Part shown: positions 12,252 to 22,356 of the stretch, piece by piece
Layout: each line of letters opens with the position of its first letter
Position numbering within the stretch: the first letter of the stretch is position 1
Source of the DNA: Heliocybe sulcata
Lineage: Eukaryota; Basidiomycota; Agaricomycetes; Gloeophyllales; Gloeophyllaceae
Reading direction: 5' to 3'
DNA: 64,000 bases
Assembly: GCA_004369045.1 (NCBI GenBank)
Contig: ML213505.1
Span: 596,591 to 660,590, forward strand
Made by a program: the position numbers and the translations under genes
The notes under the pieces: model-generated
Database searches by the model: none
What the model saw: only the letters and a program-made list of their open reading frames with translations
What the model was told of the DNA's origin: nothing

Positions 12252-13435
12252 TCAGGGACGTGAATCCAATACAACCATCACGTCCTCCCACCGCCCCTTA
12301 TTCAGCCCCTCCAAATGGCCCTTCTGGACCTTGCAGCCCCTCAAGCCCAACACCTCCAGCCGCCTCAAGCGCCCCCACTCCACCCTCTTCAGCGCCTGTT
12401 CCCCCACACCTTCCCTGCCAATCCAGGCATTATATGACAGATCCAGAACTACGAGGAGAGGGCATATGGAAGGGAGGCGGTGGAGTGGCACGGAAGAAGG
12501 AAGGGCGAGGAGGGCAAGGTGTGTGATTGTAGGCGGGAGGGTGAGGAGCGTGGGTATGGAGAGGGCTGCGTTGAATAGGATGAGGGTTTGCAGAGGCGAG
12601 TCGGATGCGTCGTACGGTGATGCGGCGTCCCAAGAGCTATCCTCCTCTTCCTTGTCCTCTTCCTCGTCCTGGACAGCCGAGAGAGTGTCGCACCAGAGAT
12701 TACTGCGCAACGATGAATGAGGTCCCACGACGATGAGCTCGCCGTCGGCGTGTCCTTCCTCGCATAGCGTATACAGCTCCGCGTTGGACAAAGGGGAGTA
12801 GATGGAGGTGTAGCGGAGGAGATCGCGCCGCATGTGAGGTGCAAGATAAGGAACTAACTCGTCTTCGAAATCTGAGGTGTTCGTGTATAGAGAGAGGAGT
12901 ACGCGGAAGCAGAAGAAGGACAGTGGGGGCACTCGCGATGATGGAGGAGGGCGGTGAGAGGATGGGGGGAGAGTGTCGCGCAGAATGTGGGATGTCAGGC
13001 CTGAGCTATCTGGGAGGTGGTGAAAGATCAGGGAGAGCGCTTCTGCTCGCCATGCTGATCCTTCAAGCGTCGGTTTCTCTGCCTTAGTAGGCTTCCTCCA
13101 GCTCTTTGGAACAGGGCCAGCGGTGGTAGGATCAGAAGAAGGAGGAACAAATCGGCCAGTGCGGGTTCGGACAGGACGCTCCTCGCCGTGTAACTCGCTG
13201 TAATCCAGCGTCGACGGTAGTGTCATAAAGTTGCGACCGCTTGGGTTTGCCTCGGACTGGCTGCCTTTGGCTCGGGACAGGTTACGGGCATGGCGGTATT
13301 GTTCGCCTCTATTTACCACCAACTATGAGCGCCTAGGACCCAGTACCGCTTAGATGCTGGTGACTCACCGTAAACTATGCAAGAGACTGTTGACTCCTTT
13401 GGATGACTCCGTAACCTCCGGAGCCGAAAGGACAT
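12252..13435 (-). CDS. Unrecognised leucine-rich protein
   Basis: I do not recognise a named family. A first exon (13435-13369, MSFRLRRLRSHPKES) joins through a 62-nt intron (13307-13368) to an exon beginning GEQYRHARNLSR, giving about 373 residues. Alternatively translation starts within the second ORF at 13322 (MVVNRGEQ). The middle is helical and hydrophobic (SFFCFRVLLSLY). The last third looks like irregular leucine-rich repeats: LQTLILFN, ITHLALLALPSS, LVVLDLSYNAWIG and LEVLGLRGCKV. An acidic serine stretch (EEEDKEEEDSSWD) lies at about residues 240-255. It may be a protein-binding adaptor, but no F-box or other partner domain is evident. The start and the first intron are inferred. Confidence 0.65.
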
Positions 13436-13852
13436 TTGTAAACTCATGAGGCGGGACGTATACATGAGAACCTATCCTCTGACTCTAGTTCAGCAAGCTG
13501 ACCCCATCACGGCCAGTCAGTACCGTCTACTGACCTTGGGCTGCATGATAGCAGACATTGAACGCGGGTTTCAGTTTTATATTCGTGATACAAAACAAGA
13601 TAAATAGAGCATCAGTAAATTTCAGGCCATGTTGGGCGGGTGTTCTCTGTGCAGAGTGCACATTGCGGAGAAGAGAGATGACTGCGCCACAATCGGGCAA
13701 AGCCGAATGGGACGCGTGACGTCACGGCAACTCGATCGCTTGAGCGCTTGCAACCCGTACATCATGCCAGTGCATGCACCATGCCTGCTGCTGATGCGCC
13801 GTGCTAGCTGCTCTATTTACTGAGGCTAGTCTACGGAACTTGGCATTAAATC
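13436..13852. promoter_or_regulatory. Divergent promoter region, leucine-rich gene and EI24-like gene
   Basis: This is 417 bp between divergent starts and probably contains both promoters. No conserved element stands out and no coding frame with family similarity is present. Confidence 0.45.
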
Positions 13853-15284
13853 ATGTCGCAATACTCATCACAGTCGGGCGGCTATGATCCATACTCGAGC
13901 TCCTCGAATTCCCCCTATTCCGCTCGCGCCGCTTACCCTTCTTTCATTCCTCTTGCGGATACGCTGCAATTGCAAGCATCATGGGCTCTCCGTGGCTTGG
14001 TCGATGCATTTAGGTGGGACATAGTGTTTCGTACTGTCAACAGGTGCGCTGTCATCCCAAGTCGTGTGCAGATCGCGGTCTCACGGACCTACTTACCTCT
14101 GTCGGAAGTGATCCAGAAATCCGCGGCAACGTTCTGAAGTCCCTGTTGCTGAACTCCCTATCATTAACATCGATATACGTTTTTGACCTTCTCCTCCACC
14201 CGCTGGTAAGGGATCAGCAGAAATGGCTGCACCGCAATGTCGGCTGGTTCTACCAAATCCTGTGGCTGCTCCCAGTCCTCGGAGTTTCCCTCTACCTCAA
14301 CGTACGTGCACTCACCCAAATTCTCCCCCGATCATGAATTAAATCCGCCCAGAGCTCGTGGTGTAACATAATAGCCAAGCGCACCTATGCTCTGCGCCAC
14401 GGATCCCGAACAACCGCTGCCGAGACCTCTGTCACCTACACGGGCATTTTGAATGCTCTCGCCACGTCCGCCTACCGAGGAGTAATGATTGTAACATCTG
14501 TGGTGCTTGATTTCGCGCTCGGGTATATTCCGATTATCGGCCCGTCCATGAGCTTTGCGTTCTTCTGCTGGGTGGATGCGTAAGTAGGTTCTGGCATCCT
14601 TGATTATCTTTCACAAGAAGCTGACAGCGACGTGAACATAGATACTACTGTTTCGAGTAAGCTATGTCGCGCGACTCGTTTTCCTGGTCAATGTGTTCAC
14701 TTGACGGACAGGTTCATATGGACAGCACGAGGCCTAGCGCTCTTCAGAAGAGTTCGCCACTTAGAAGAACACTGGGCATATTACTTCGCGTTTGGTAAGC
14801 CAAGCCTCTTTGCCTCTAGCTGTGTCAGCAATGAACTTCCGTCTTTGTGCAGGCTTACCGTCAGCTGCCTTATGCATGTGGGGCTCTAGCCTTGCCAACG
14901 CCGCTATCTTCGCTCTCATCTTCCCGGCAGTATGTATTCCCTTCCCAGCCTTCTACCTTTCTGCTGATGGCTTATATGTAGTACATCATCATGGCGATGC
15001 ACGCCCACCCGGTCCCCCAAGACCCATACAACCCCATCCCCGACACGGAGACCCGACTACTCCCGTCGCCATACGTCCCCATCCGCCTGCCCGTCTTCGC
15101 GCTAGTTATCTTTGTTAATGACTGGATAGTGAGGGTGTTGGGTTTCGTTGGCGGGAGCAGGAGGCATAGGAGGGGCATGAGCGAGGTAGAGGCGGAGAGT
15201 GTCGAGGAGGGGGTGGAGATGAGTGGGGTTAGCGGGAGGAGGACAGGGAGAATTGGCGTCAGGACGAGGAGGAAGGTTGACTAG
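13853..15284 (+). CDS. EI24-like (etoposide-induced 2.4) multi-pass membrane protein
   Basis: This is a membrane protein of the EI24 family. Animal EI24/EPG-4 is an ER protein needed for autophagosome maturation; the fungal role is little known. The start at 13853 reads MSQYSSQSGGYDP and is followed by a Ser/Tyr-rich disordered N-terminus. The family core then begins with SWALRGLVDAFRWDIVFRTV. Hydrophobic segments include SLLLNSLSLTSIYVFDLLL, FYQILWLLPVLGVSLYL, GVMIVTSVVLDFALGYIPI, GPSMSFAFFCWVDAYYCFEF and SSLANAAIFALIFPAYIIMA. These suggest five or six membrane helices over several exons. RGLALFRRVRHLEEHWAYYFAFGLPSA is a conserved soluble loop. The C-terminal tail is basic and Ser/Gly-rich. 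Internal introns were joined by frame and similarity. Confidence 0.85.
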
Positions 15285-15388
15285 GGCGGCTATCACTATT
15301 GGTACTGTCGCACATGAGTATAATTGGCGTATTTGGTTGCGAATATTGATATCTGCATATTCCGTATGACCACAGCCTATTCTCTAAG

Positions 15389-16508
15389 CTAACCGAATCC
15401 GGCCCACTCGATTGAGAGATGTGACACTTCCTTCTTTTCCTCGTCCCACCCGCACAACAGATGTGCCTTCTTCGTGGCCGTGCCCAGCCTGCCGTGTGCG
15501 ACGATCTCCATCGGCATCAGCGTCGAGACCGGGGACTCTATCACAGTCGCGACGAAGTGCGAGTGATACCTGAGCGGGTCACCTAAGAAATGGGTGGTGA
15601 GCCCGAGATGCAGACTGCCAGTCAAAGTATGAGGCTTACCAGGATACACCAAGAAGTCCCCGCCAAACTTGATGCCTACTCCCATGAAGTAGCCTTTGTC
15701 GTGGAGATCGCGGAAGACGGCGCAGCGCGCGCGTTCGAGGAGGGTGGAGGGGTAGGTCCAGATGCCTGCGCGCTGAGCGGAGGGGACGGTAGTGTACGTG
15801 TTAGCCGATGGGTCGTACCAAGGGTAGAGGGTGGCGGAGGGGATGGGAAGGGGGTAGGTGTACGAAGAGGAGGATGGGGTGGACGGGCGATCTGGTGTTG
15901 AGGCTGCTGGGGGTTCGGGTGCAGGCACAGTATCTTGTGGGATGATCCCCTCCGCCACCGAAGATGCCTCTTTGGCTTTAGCCCGCTTCTCTTCGCGTTC
16001 CCTCCGTTTGCGTATCGCGGCCTCTGTCATTCCCCTCCCAGCTTCCTTCGCCTCCTTTGCACCCACCAGCGCTATTTGCTCTTGCATGGCTTTCTTCCGC
16101 TCGGTATTCCATGTCTCCAAGGCGGCGGGGGTGGGTGTATGGTGGGCGCTGGGGTCGTCGACGAGGACAGCTGCCTCTGCGGTGCCGGGATGGGTCAGTG
16201 GGCGGAACAAGCGAAAGGTAATACTGGGGCGTACCGTTCTCGACTAGCAGGACTACTTCTTCCGGGAGTAGGAGGAGAGGGATGCCGAGGAATACGTTCT
16301 GCTGCGAGAGGTGCGGGAGCGTGCCTGTTAGGACGCCGCAGATGTGATGTTTCGAGCGAAGAGTTGCGATGTCTGTGCTTTAACTCCATGAATCCTCAAT
16401 CCACGCGACCCAGTTGATATTTTTAGAGGATAAAGTACCGTCTACGTCCCAGACATACGCCTTGTTGTTTGATACGCGTAGCTGTATCCGTTCATTCGAG
16501 TCGGTCAT
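15389..16508 (-). CDS. SEN34: tRNA-splicing endonuclease catalytic subunit SEN34
   Basis: SEN34 cuts the 3' splice site of intron-containing pre-tRNAs in the heterotetrameric SEN complex. I chose the ATG at 16508 (MTDSNERIQLRVSNNKAYVWD). The frame extends to another ATG at 16595, but similarity begins here. The next exon carries IATLRSKHHICGVLTGTLPHLSQQNVFLGIPLLLLPEE, the family N-domain. A charged linker (KRREREEKRAKAKE) follows. The C-terminal nuclease fold has DKGYFMGVGIKFGGDFLVYPG and then DPLRYHSHFVA and TATKKAHLL, giving the Tyr, His and Lys catalytic triad. The intron at 15583-15639 lies between the Tyr and the His and is open in frame. The same window holds an intron-containing tRNA, a substrate type for this enzyme. 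Confidence 0.92.
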
Positions 16509-16858
16509 GTTTAGGGCAAATTGCTTGGGTCGGGCGGTGCCGACGTTGAGTTTCACTACCTGCGGACCGGGAATTTGGGACCTACAAGGACCCATCTCGC
16601 CACGGTCTGCTGCAGTTGCAAATCCTTGCTAACGACTATTAATTACTTATGCATCGTCGAGTGACCATATATGAGCCCAATATTCTCGTTTCTCCTGAAC
16701 ACTCGTGGCGGTCATATGCTGCGCGGTCACCATAGGCCAGTTCATCTCACATTCGCCGAAGATATACTTTGCACGGTGGTAATGCTGACAGCCAGGAACG
16801 CCACCCGCCAAAGCCCTAAAGGCTATCCAGACTCAAGGTCATCTTGCTCATCTCCACG
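16509..16858. promoter_or_regulatory. Divergent promoter region, SEN34 and IAH1-like gene
   Basis: This is about 350 bp between divergent starts. I see no coding content and no recognisable motif beyond short CT-rich patches. Confidence 0.45.
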
Positions 16859-17871
16859 ATGAATGCGACGCAAGACTGTATCGTGCTCCTTGGCGACTCC
16901 TTGACGCACCTCGCCTTTGAGCCCGGCGGGTTCGCCCTGCGCTTGACTGGTTAGTTGAAAGCTCAGGTCCCTTCTTGAAGTGGCCTTGATAATTCGGTGA
17001 CATGCAGAGGAATATGCGCGGAAGCTGCACGTCATAAATCTCGGATTGTCCGGGTACAACTCGGAGTGGGCTGTACCCGTCTTCGAACAGGTAAGCATAC
17101 ATTCGGAACTCTCGAGCAGAGCGAAAGCTGAGCATCACCCCTACATAGTATCTCCCGAAGAAAGGGGTGCAACAGGATGTCCCGAAGATGCAGCTGCTCG
17201 TGATCTGGTTGGGTGCAAACGATGCCATCGTGCCGCAACCTCATTACATCCACTCCGTCTCCCTATCTGCCCTGGCATCCAACCTGAGAAAGCTGATCAG
17301 CATGGTCAAATCTCCGGATTCGCCTTACTATGCGCCCTGGACGCGTGTGGTACTTATGACGCCTCCGCCGGTCGACACCTATCAGCGAGCAGAGGATGCA
17401 AGGGCACAGGGCCTTGGTCTGGACAGGGATTTTGACAAGACGAGACGGTATGCCGAGGCGATAAAAGAGGTTGGGGACGCGGATGGTATTCCGGTTGTCG
17501 ATCTGTGGACGAGGCTGTGGCAAGGAGCAGGAAGAGACGAGCATGCCATGAGCAAGTTCCTGACCGACGGACTGCACCTGAATGCGGACGGATACTTCGT
17601 ACGTCGTGTCCATATGCTCTTCCATGAGGCCGGTGGTGGTTCAAGCTGGGAACATCACTCCAGATTGTATATGACGAGCTGATGAAGGTCATCGCGGACA
17701 AATACCCGGAGATACTTACGGAAAAATTAAAGACCGTGTTTCCGACGTGCGTCTCGACCTCCCTATCTGGCAGAAGGCAGCGCATAACATTTAGTATACA
17801 GATGGGATGAGTTGGGTACCGCCACTGATCCTCTGGCACTCTTACAGAAGCGGGATATACTTGCTGCATGA
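16859..17871 (+). CDS. GDSL/SGNH esterase, isoamyl acetate hydrolase (IAH1) type
   Basis: This SGNH-hydrolase resembles yeast Iah1, which cleaves acetate esters. The start at 16859 reads MNATQDCIVLLGDSLTHLAFE, with the GDS nucleophile motif (block I) near residue 13. Block II is INLGLSGYNSEWA and block III is WLGANDAIVPQPHY. Block V is LTDGLHLNADGY, which supplies the catalytic Asp and His. Between them KLISMVKSPDSPYYAPWTRVVLMTPPPVD matches the family. Four or five exons join in frame, and the C-terminus is RWDELGTATDPLALLQKRDILAA at 17871. No signal peptide is seen, so the enzyme is probably intracellular. Confidence 0.9.
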
Positions 17872-18903
17872 TTCCGAAGGTCAGCGCAGCTGAGGCATAT
17901 CAGCGGGGTTGGAGCCTGAAATAACTTGCCCTGATAGCGAACCGAGCCGTGATGACATTAATATGGCGCCGGAGACTATGACCGCATAAGAATGTCATAT
18001 ATAGACCAGGTCGCTGGTTTCAACAGCTAAAGTCGACAGAGCGAAAACACGGTCGGTCAGACGTAAATGACCAGGAGAGAACCTCGAGTAAAAGAGCAGG
18101 AATAAGCACTACAAAACATTGCCGCGTCGTTGTCTTGGGAAGTGTCAGGATCGACAGCAGCGCCCGCAAATGGAAGCGCCACCTATATCACGGTCACGTG
18201 CAAAGTTGAACTTGTGCCAAGCGCGACGGTGATGCTGGTGCCACCGCCAGCGTTACGACCTACCACCACCGCCCTGCCCTCCGACGGCGCATCAAGACAT
18301 ACTAGCCCACAGCGACAATCTGTTTTAGGAGGATAATTACAGAGTACGTCTGTCTTATCGCATGCATCGATTGCAAGAGGGCAAGAAGCGCGTGTCGGGA
18401 CGGGGACCCACAGAAGCACACAACCTCGTGTCTGTTCAGATCTTGACGCATTGTATTTTGCTGGCTCTGCCTTGTTGTGGCCTGTCCTAGCTGCTGACAA
18501 CCTCCTGTGCTTGCCTCTTAGGCGCACCCTCCGACAACACGTTCTTTAAACGTGGGAGGTGAGTCTCACCCGATTGTTTTGTTGGTTCGGATTGTCTGGC
18601 CTGGCTCGTGGCCTCTCGGCTGGTGTTCACTTTGATGGCGAACTTCTTCGGGTGTGCTGATAAGCCTTGTATTCCGCCAGCCGACCCTTACGAGGCAGGA
18701 ATCAGCCACACGAACCACAGCGTCGGTCCATAAGGTCTGTTAGCATTCTACTCCGCACGTTGCTATGTGTCTCATTATTTGCGGTCCCGTGATTGACGTG
18801 CCTTCGGTTCGAACCACACCATCTCTCCGCTCGTGTACGACTCTCTGCTCCTGCCTGTGCAACACTCTGCCTTCCGACGCTGACGCTATCGCACTGCGCC
18901 ACA
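17872..18903. other. Intergenic region before CDC25
   Basis: About 1 kb lies between the esterase stop and the CDC25 start and should hold the CDC25 promoter and 5' leader. Short open frames occur on both strands, but none resembles a known protein or has a supporting exon structure. I see no repeat or RNA gene. Confidence 0.45.
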
Positions 18904-21290
18904 ATGTCTTTCTTTATGAACTACTATCAAGATCAACAACGGCAGACAAGAGCCTTCCACGTTCCATCCATTGAGGAAGACCAAGACGAAATGGCGTTCT
19001 TCAATCCGCCTGCCACAAGCGCACAGTACCGCTCAGCGTCAACCCTTCCATCGCGCAATTTCCGTCAAAGTTGGCCGCGAACTCCAGACGACCTCGACGA
19101 GTTCCTCTCCTCCGATCTGGAGCTATCATTTGCTTCCACTATGTCCATCAACTCCCCCGTCGAGCAGCGCAAGTCCTTGCAGCCGATGGAGTCCCCCGTT
19201 CCAATGGATATCTCGCCTGCCCCCGCCCGTCCCTCGTCCCCTAGAGACCTCATTGGCAAGCCCCTCATCGGCTCGGTATTCAGCCATGATCACAGGTTGT
19301 TTGGTCGCGACAGGAGCAATTCCGAGCTTCTCCGCTCGCCACAGGCAGCGAAGTCCGGAAGTATGAGCTCGTCCGGGCATATGCAACGACCTGGATTGCC
19401 AAGCGACTGGTACTCTCCAGGCCCGCCTCAGGAATCCCATCCCGCCAGCGTGAGTCTGACATTATTTTGATTCAGACCGTGTCAATCTGGACCGTTTTGC
19501 TGTTATGTTTCATTGGCTAACATGAGACTCCCTCAAACAGCCGCTCGGATCGTTGTCGTCTCCCGAATCGGAAGATGCAATGGACATTGATTCGTGCAAT
19601 TCAAGTCTAAGTGTCGAGGAGGTGGAGGCGCTCACGACTGAGCCCACGGTCACATCTTTCAACGCTCTGTTCTTTGACACTACATCGCCGAGACGGAACT
19701 CTGCCGAGTCGCCAGTGTTCTCCGCTCGCAGCAGGCGCCTCTCTCTATCGCCCGAACGCGTTCTGAAGTTCGACGACCTTGCATCCTCCTCCCCGGCTCC
19801 TCTCCATTCGTCTCCTTCGGAGCGTAAATTCGAGAGGATCGCTAGTGCGCCCCTTGGCAAGCCGGTGCCTTCTCTTGGGCGACTTGCTGCGAAGCCCCGC
19901 CGGCCTACCCTCTCGTCTTTGGTCGGAACTTCGGAACAGCCCATCCAGTCTGCTTACCCGGTGCTCACGACCGCCGACGACAGCTTCGAGGCTCACCTAG
20001 CGCCTGCTCCTCCTCCCGTCCGCCGCGCTTTCTCTGCGATGCTCCCCAATCTGGCCGATCAGTCTTTCTCCGACGATTCGTTTGACGCCTCGTTTGATGG
20101 CGGGGACAATGACTCGCCCGCACATGCCTATGTACAGCGTCAGAAGACGCAGAGGCGCAGTGGTGGTATGGAGGAGTTCAAGACGACGAAGGCTGCTTCG
20201 CCTGCAGCGGCCCCTAGCAACTTGCAGGAGAGCCCGTCTGCTCGGTTCTTGACCGCTGGTATGCCTGGGTTTGGCGACAATGAAGCTCATGGCAAAATTC
20301 TCCCGTGCCACCGTGTACGTGAGGACGGTCTTATGCGTATTACCCCTCGGACTGTAAGTTTTGTTCTGCGTGAGGTCATTGTGCAGTCTACTGCTTCCCT
20401 ACAATGTCCTCTCATGCATTTGAGTATCTTGATAATGATGACTTACTCGGGTCCTTGACACAGTATAATGAACTCGCGGACGGCCATTACGACCATAGGG
20501 TCCAAGAATTCTTCGTTATCGACTGCCGATTTGACTACGAGTATCACGGCGGACATATTGCGGGCGCTATCAATCTCAACACTACAGCTGCTGTCGAAGA
20601 GATGTTGCTTGGACCTTTAATCAATAAACCCGCCCCTAGCGTTAGTGGCGACCCGTGCAAGAAGACCATCCTCATCTTCCACTGCGAATTTAGTGCCAAG
20701 AGAGCGCCTACTTTGTGAGTTCTTTTCATTCATGCCAGTATTTAGCGCTGATCAAGATGCCTTCTTTTCCCAGTGCGAAGCACCTCCGTTCCAAGGATCG
20801 GGCTATAAACAACCATGTCTATCCTAGGATCCACTTCCCTGAGGTCTACATCCTTGAGGGTGGTTACTCCCAGTACTACAAGGAGTCTGGTGCACGCTGC
20901 CAGCCTTGCGGGTACGTCCGCATGGATGACCCCAAGTATGCGAGCTCCCGCAGGGAGGATATAGACCAGTTCCGGAAGACCAAGTTCGGTCGCACGAAGT
21001 CGTACGCGTTTGGGGACAAGAAGCTTCCGTCATACGCTGGCGCGAACTTGCCCAAGAGACATACCGTCCCGGGTGGGACTCTGTTTGGCGCTGCAAAGCG
21101 CCCGAATAGCATGATTGGTCTTGCGACCCTGGATGAGGATGGCATGGATAATGCTGACGACACGGATACTGACCTCGGCGGCAGCCCTTGCCCGCCGCCT
21201 ACAAAGAACATTGTCACGAAGGGGAAGAAGCTCGGACGGGCGCCGCTCGGGAGGGCTGAGACGTTTGGCCCCAGCCGTTTTGCCTTCTAG
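18904..21290 (+). CDS. CDC25: M-phase inducer phosphatase CDC25 (Mih1)
   Basis: This dual-specificity phosphatase removes the inhibitory phosphates from Cdk1 to start mitosis. The start is ATG at 18904 (MSFFMNYYQDQQR). The long N-terminal half is Ser/Pro-rich and acidic (SPESEDAMDIDS, SPRRNSAESP), as expected of the regulated, disordered region of Cdc25. The rhodanese-like catalytic domain includes LPCHRVREDGLMRIT, VIDCRFDYEYHGGHIAGAIN and the active-site loop HCEFSAKR (HC-X5-R) at about 20680-20705. The Arg is followed by an intron, and the next exon has HLRSKDRAINNHVYP and VYILEGGYSQYY. A tail rich in basic and Gly residues closes the protein. Many SP sites in the N-terminus suggest phospho-regulation. 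The catalytic Cys and Arg are both present. Confidence 0.95.
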
Positions 21291-22356
21291 AAGACACCCT
21301 ACACCTGCTAATCACCGTACTCACCACTGTCCGCGTCACCCTGCGAGGCTTTCAGGCTTCCACCGCGCGATAACCCCCTCGTCTCCGGATTATCATTTCA
21401 CTGGCCACTCAATATTTTCAAGATCAAGGAACCAATTTATCAATTCTACGAACCTATTACAAGTCCGTTTAGTTCTCGACGTCGACAATGCGACTTATCG
21501 GACGCCTCTCTTCGCTCATCACGGTCCTTACGGCTCACGCTTTCTATCGCCTTGTCGGATCTATCTCTACCATGTTTTCGATGACCAGCGAGCATGGCTT
21601 TGTATGTCACCGCCAATCCGCCCCTGCTGTCCCCGCAGTCTCGCTGTTGCCGGTGGCGTCGTGTCTTCGATTGTCTGTGCATCTCCATGAAATCTGTTAT
21701 CATATAGTTCGGTTCCATCCGGCATAGCATGTTCAACGTCTATCATCTTTTTCAGCCACATATGTTCTCCATATCTCATCCACAGTGTTCGTCGCGCTCG
21801 GCTGTTTGTCTGATATCTGGATTCACCCGTCGACTTTGCCGTCCGCAACCTCTCCTGGACTTGTTTTAATGGCCCGTTCGCTTTTCGTGATCGGACCTGT
21901 TCTTATACGGAGTTTTGTTTGTATTGTTCTTGAATGATTCGTGTGTATAAGTTCGCGTCCATATCATCAGGTCATTTGTTATACACGCACACGATGCGAT
22001 GGCTTTCATGAGAACACGGGTGAGCCAGCAGTCACAACGCCTGACCACCACAGCATAGGTTGTTGCGAACACAGGCGAGATACTTGTGCGAATGCGCTTG
22101 CAGGTATTATTCGTCTATGGTAAGGATGCAGTGCATGAAATACTGCATATACGAGGTGTATGTGCCTCAAAGAGAGAACGGCCACCGGCCCAGGCACCCG
22201 TGCGGGTCGGGCTCGTCACGCCGGCCTAGAATAGAACAGGTCGGCCTTCGGGACCCCCCGTCACATTACTCACGACCTATCCTCTGTTTGACCACTCCCT
22301 CCTCCGTACGCCGCACCTTACCTATCCTCTCTTGTCGTTTCCCCTCCTCTACCCAG
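21291..22356. promoter_or_regulatory. CDC25 3' region and RSP5 promoter with CT-rich tract
   Basis: This 1.07-kb gap lies between two plus-strand genes. The first part should be the CDC25 3' UTR. From about 22268 to 22356 the plus strand becomes strongly pyrimidine-rich (runs such as CCTCCTC and CCCCTCCTCT) up to the RSP5 ATG, a common fungal core-promoter and transcription-start signature. Open frames in the gap are short and unlike known proteins. Confidence 0.5.

Noticed and set aside
18130-18527. Cys-containing open frames on both strands upstream of CDC25
   Set aside because: There is no signal peptide, no recognised cysteine pattern and no splice support; they are probably chance frames in the CDC25 promoter.
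21440-22200. Several short open frames after CDC25
   Set aside because: They overlap each other on both strands, resemble no family and fit 3' UTR or promoter sequence.
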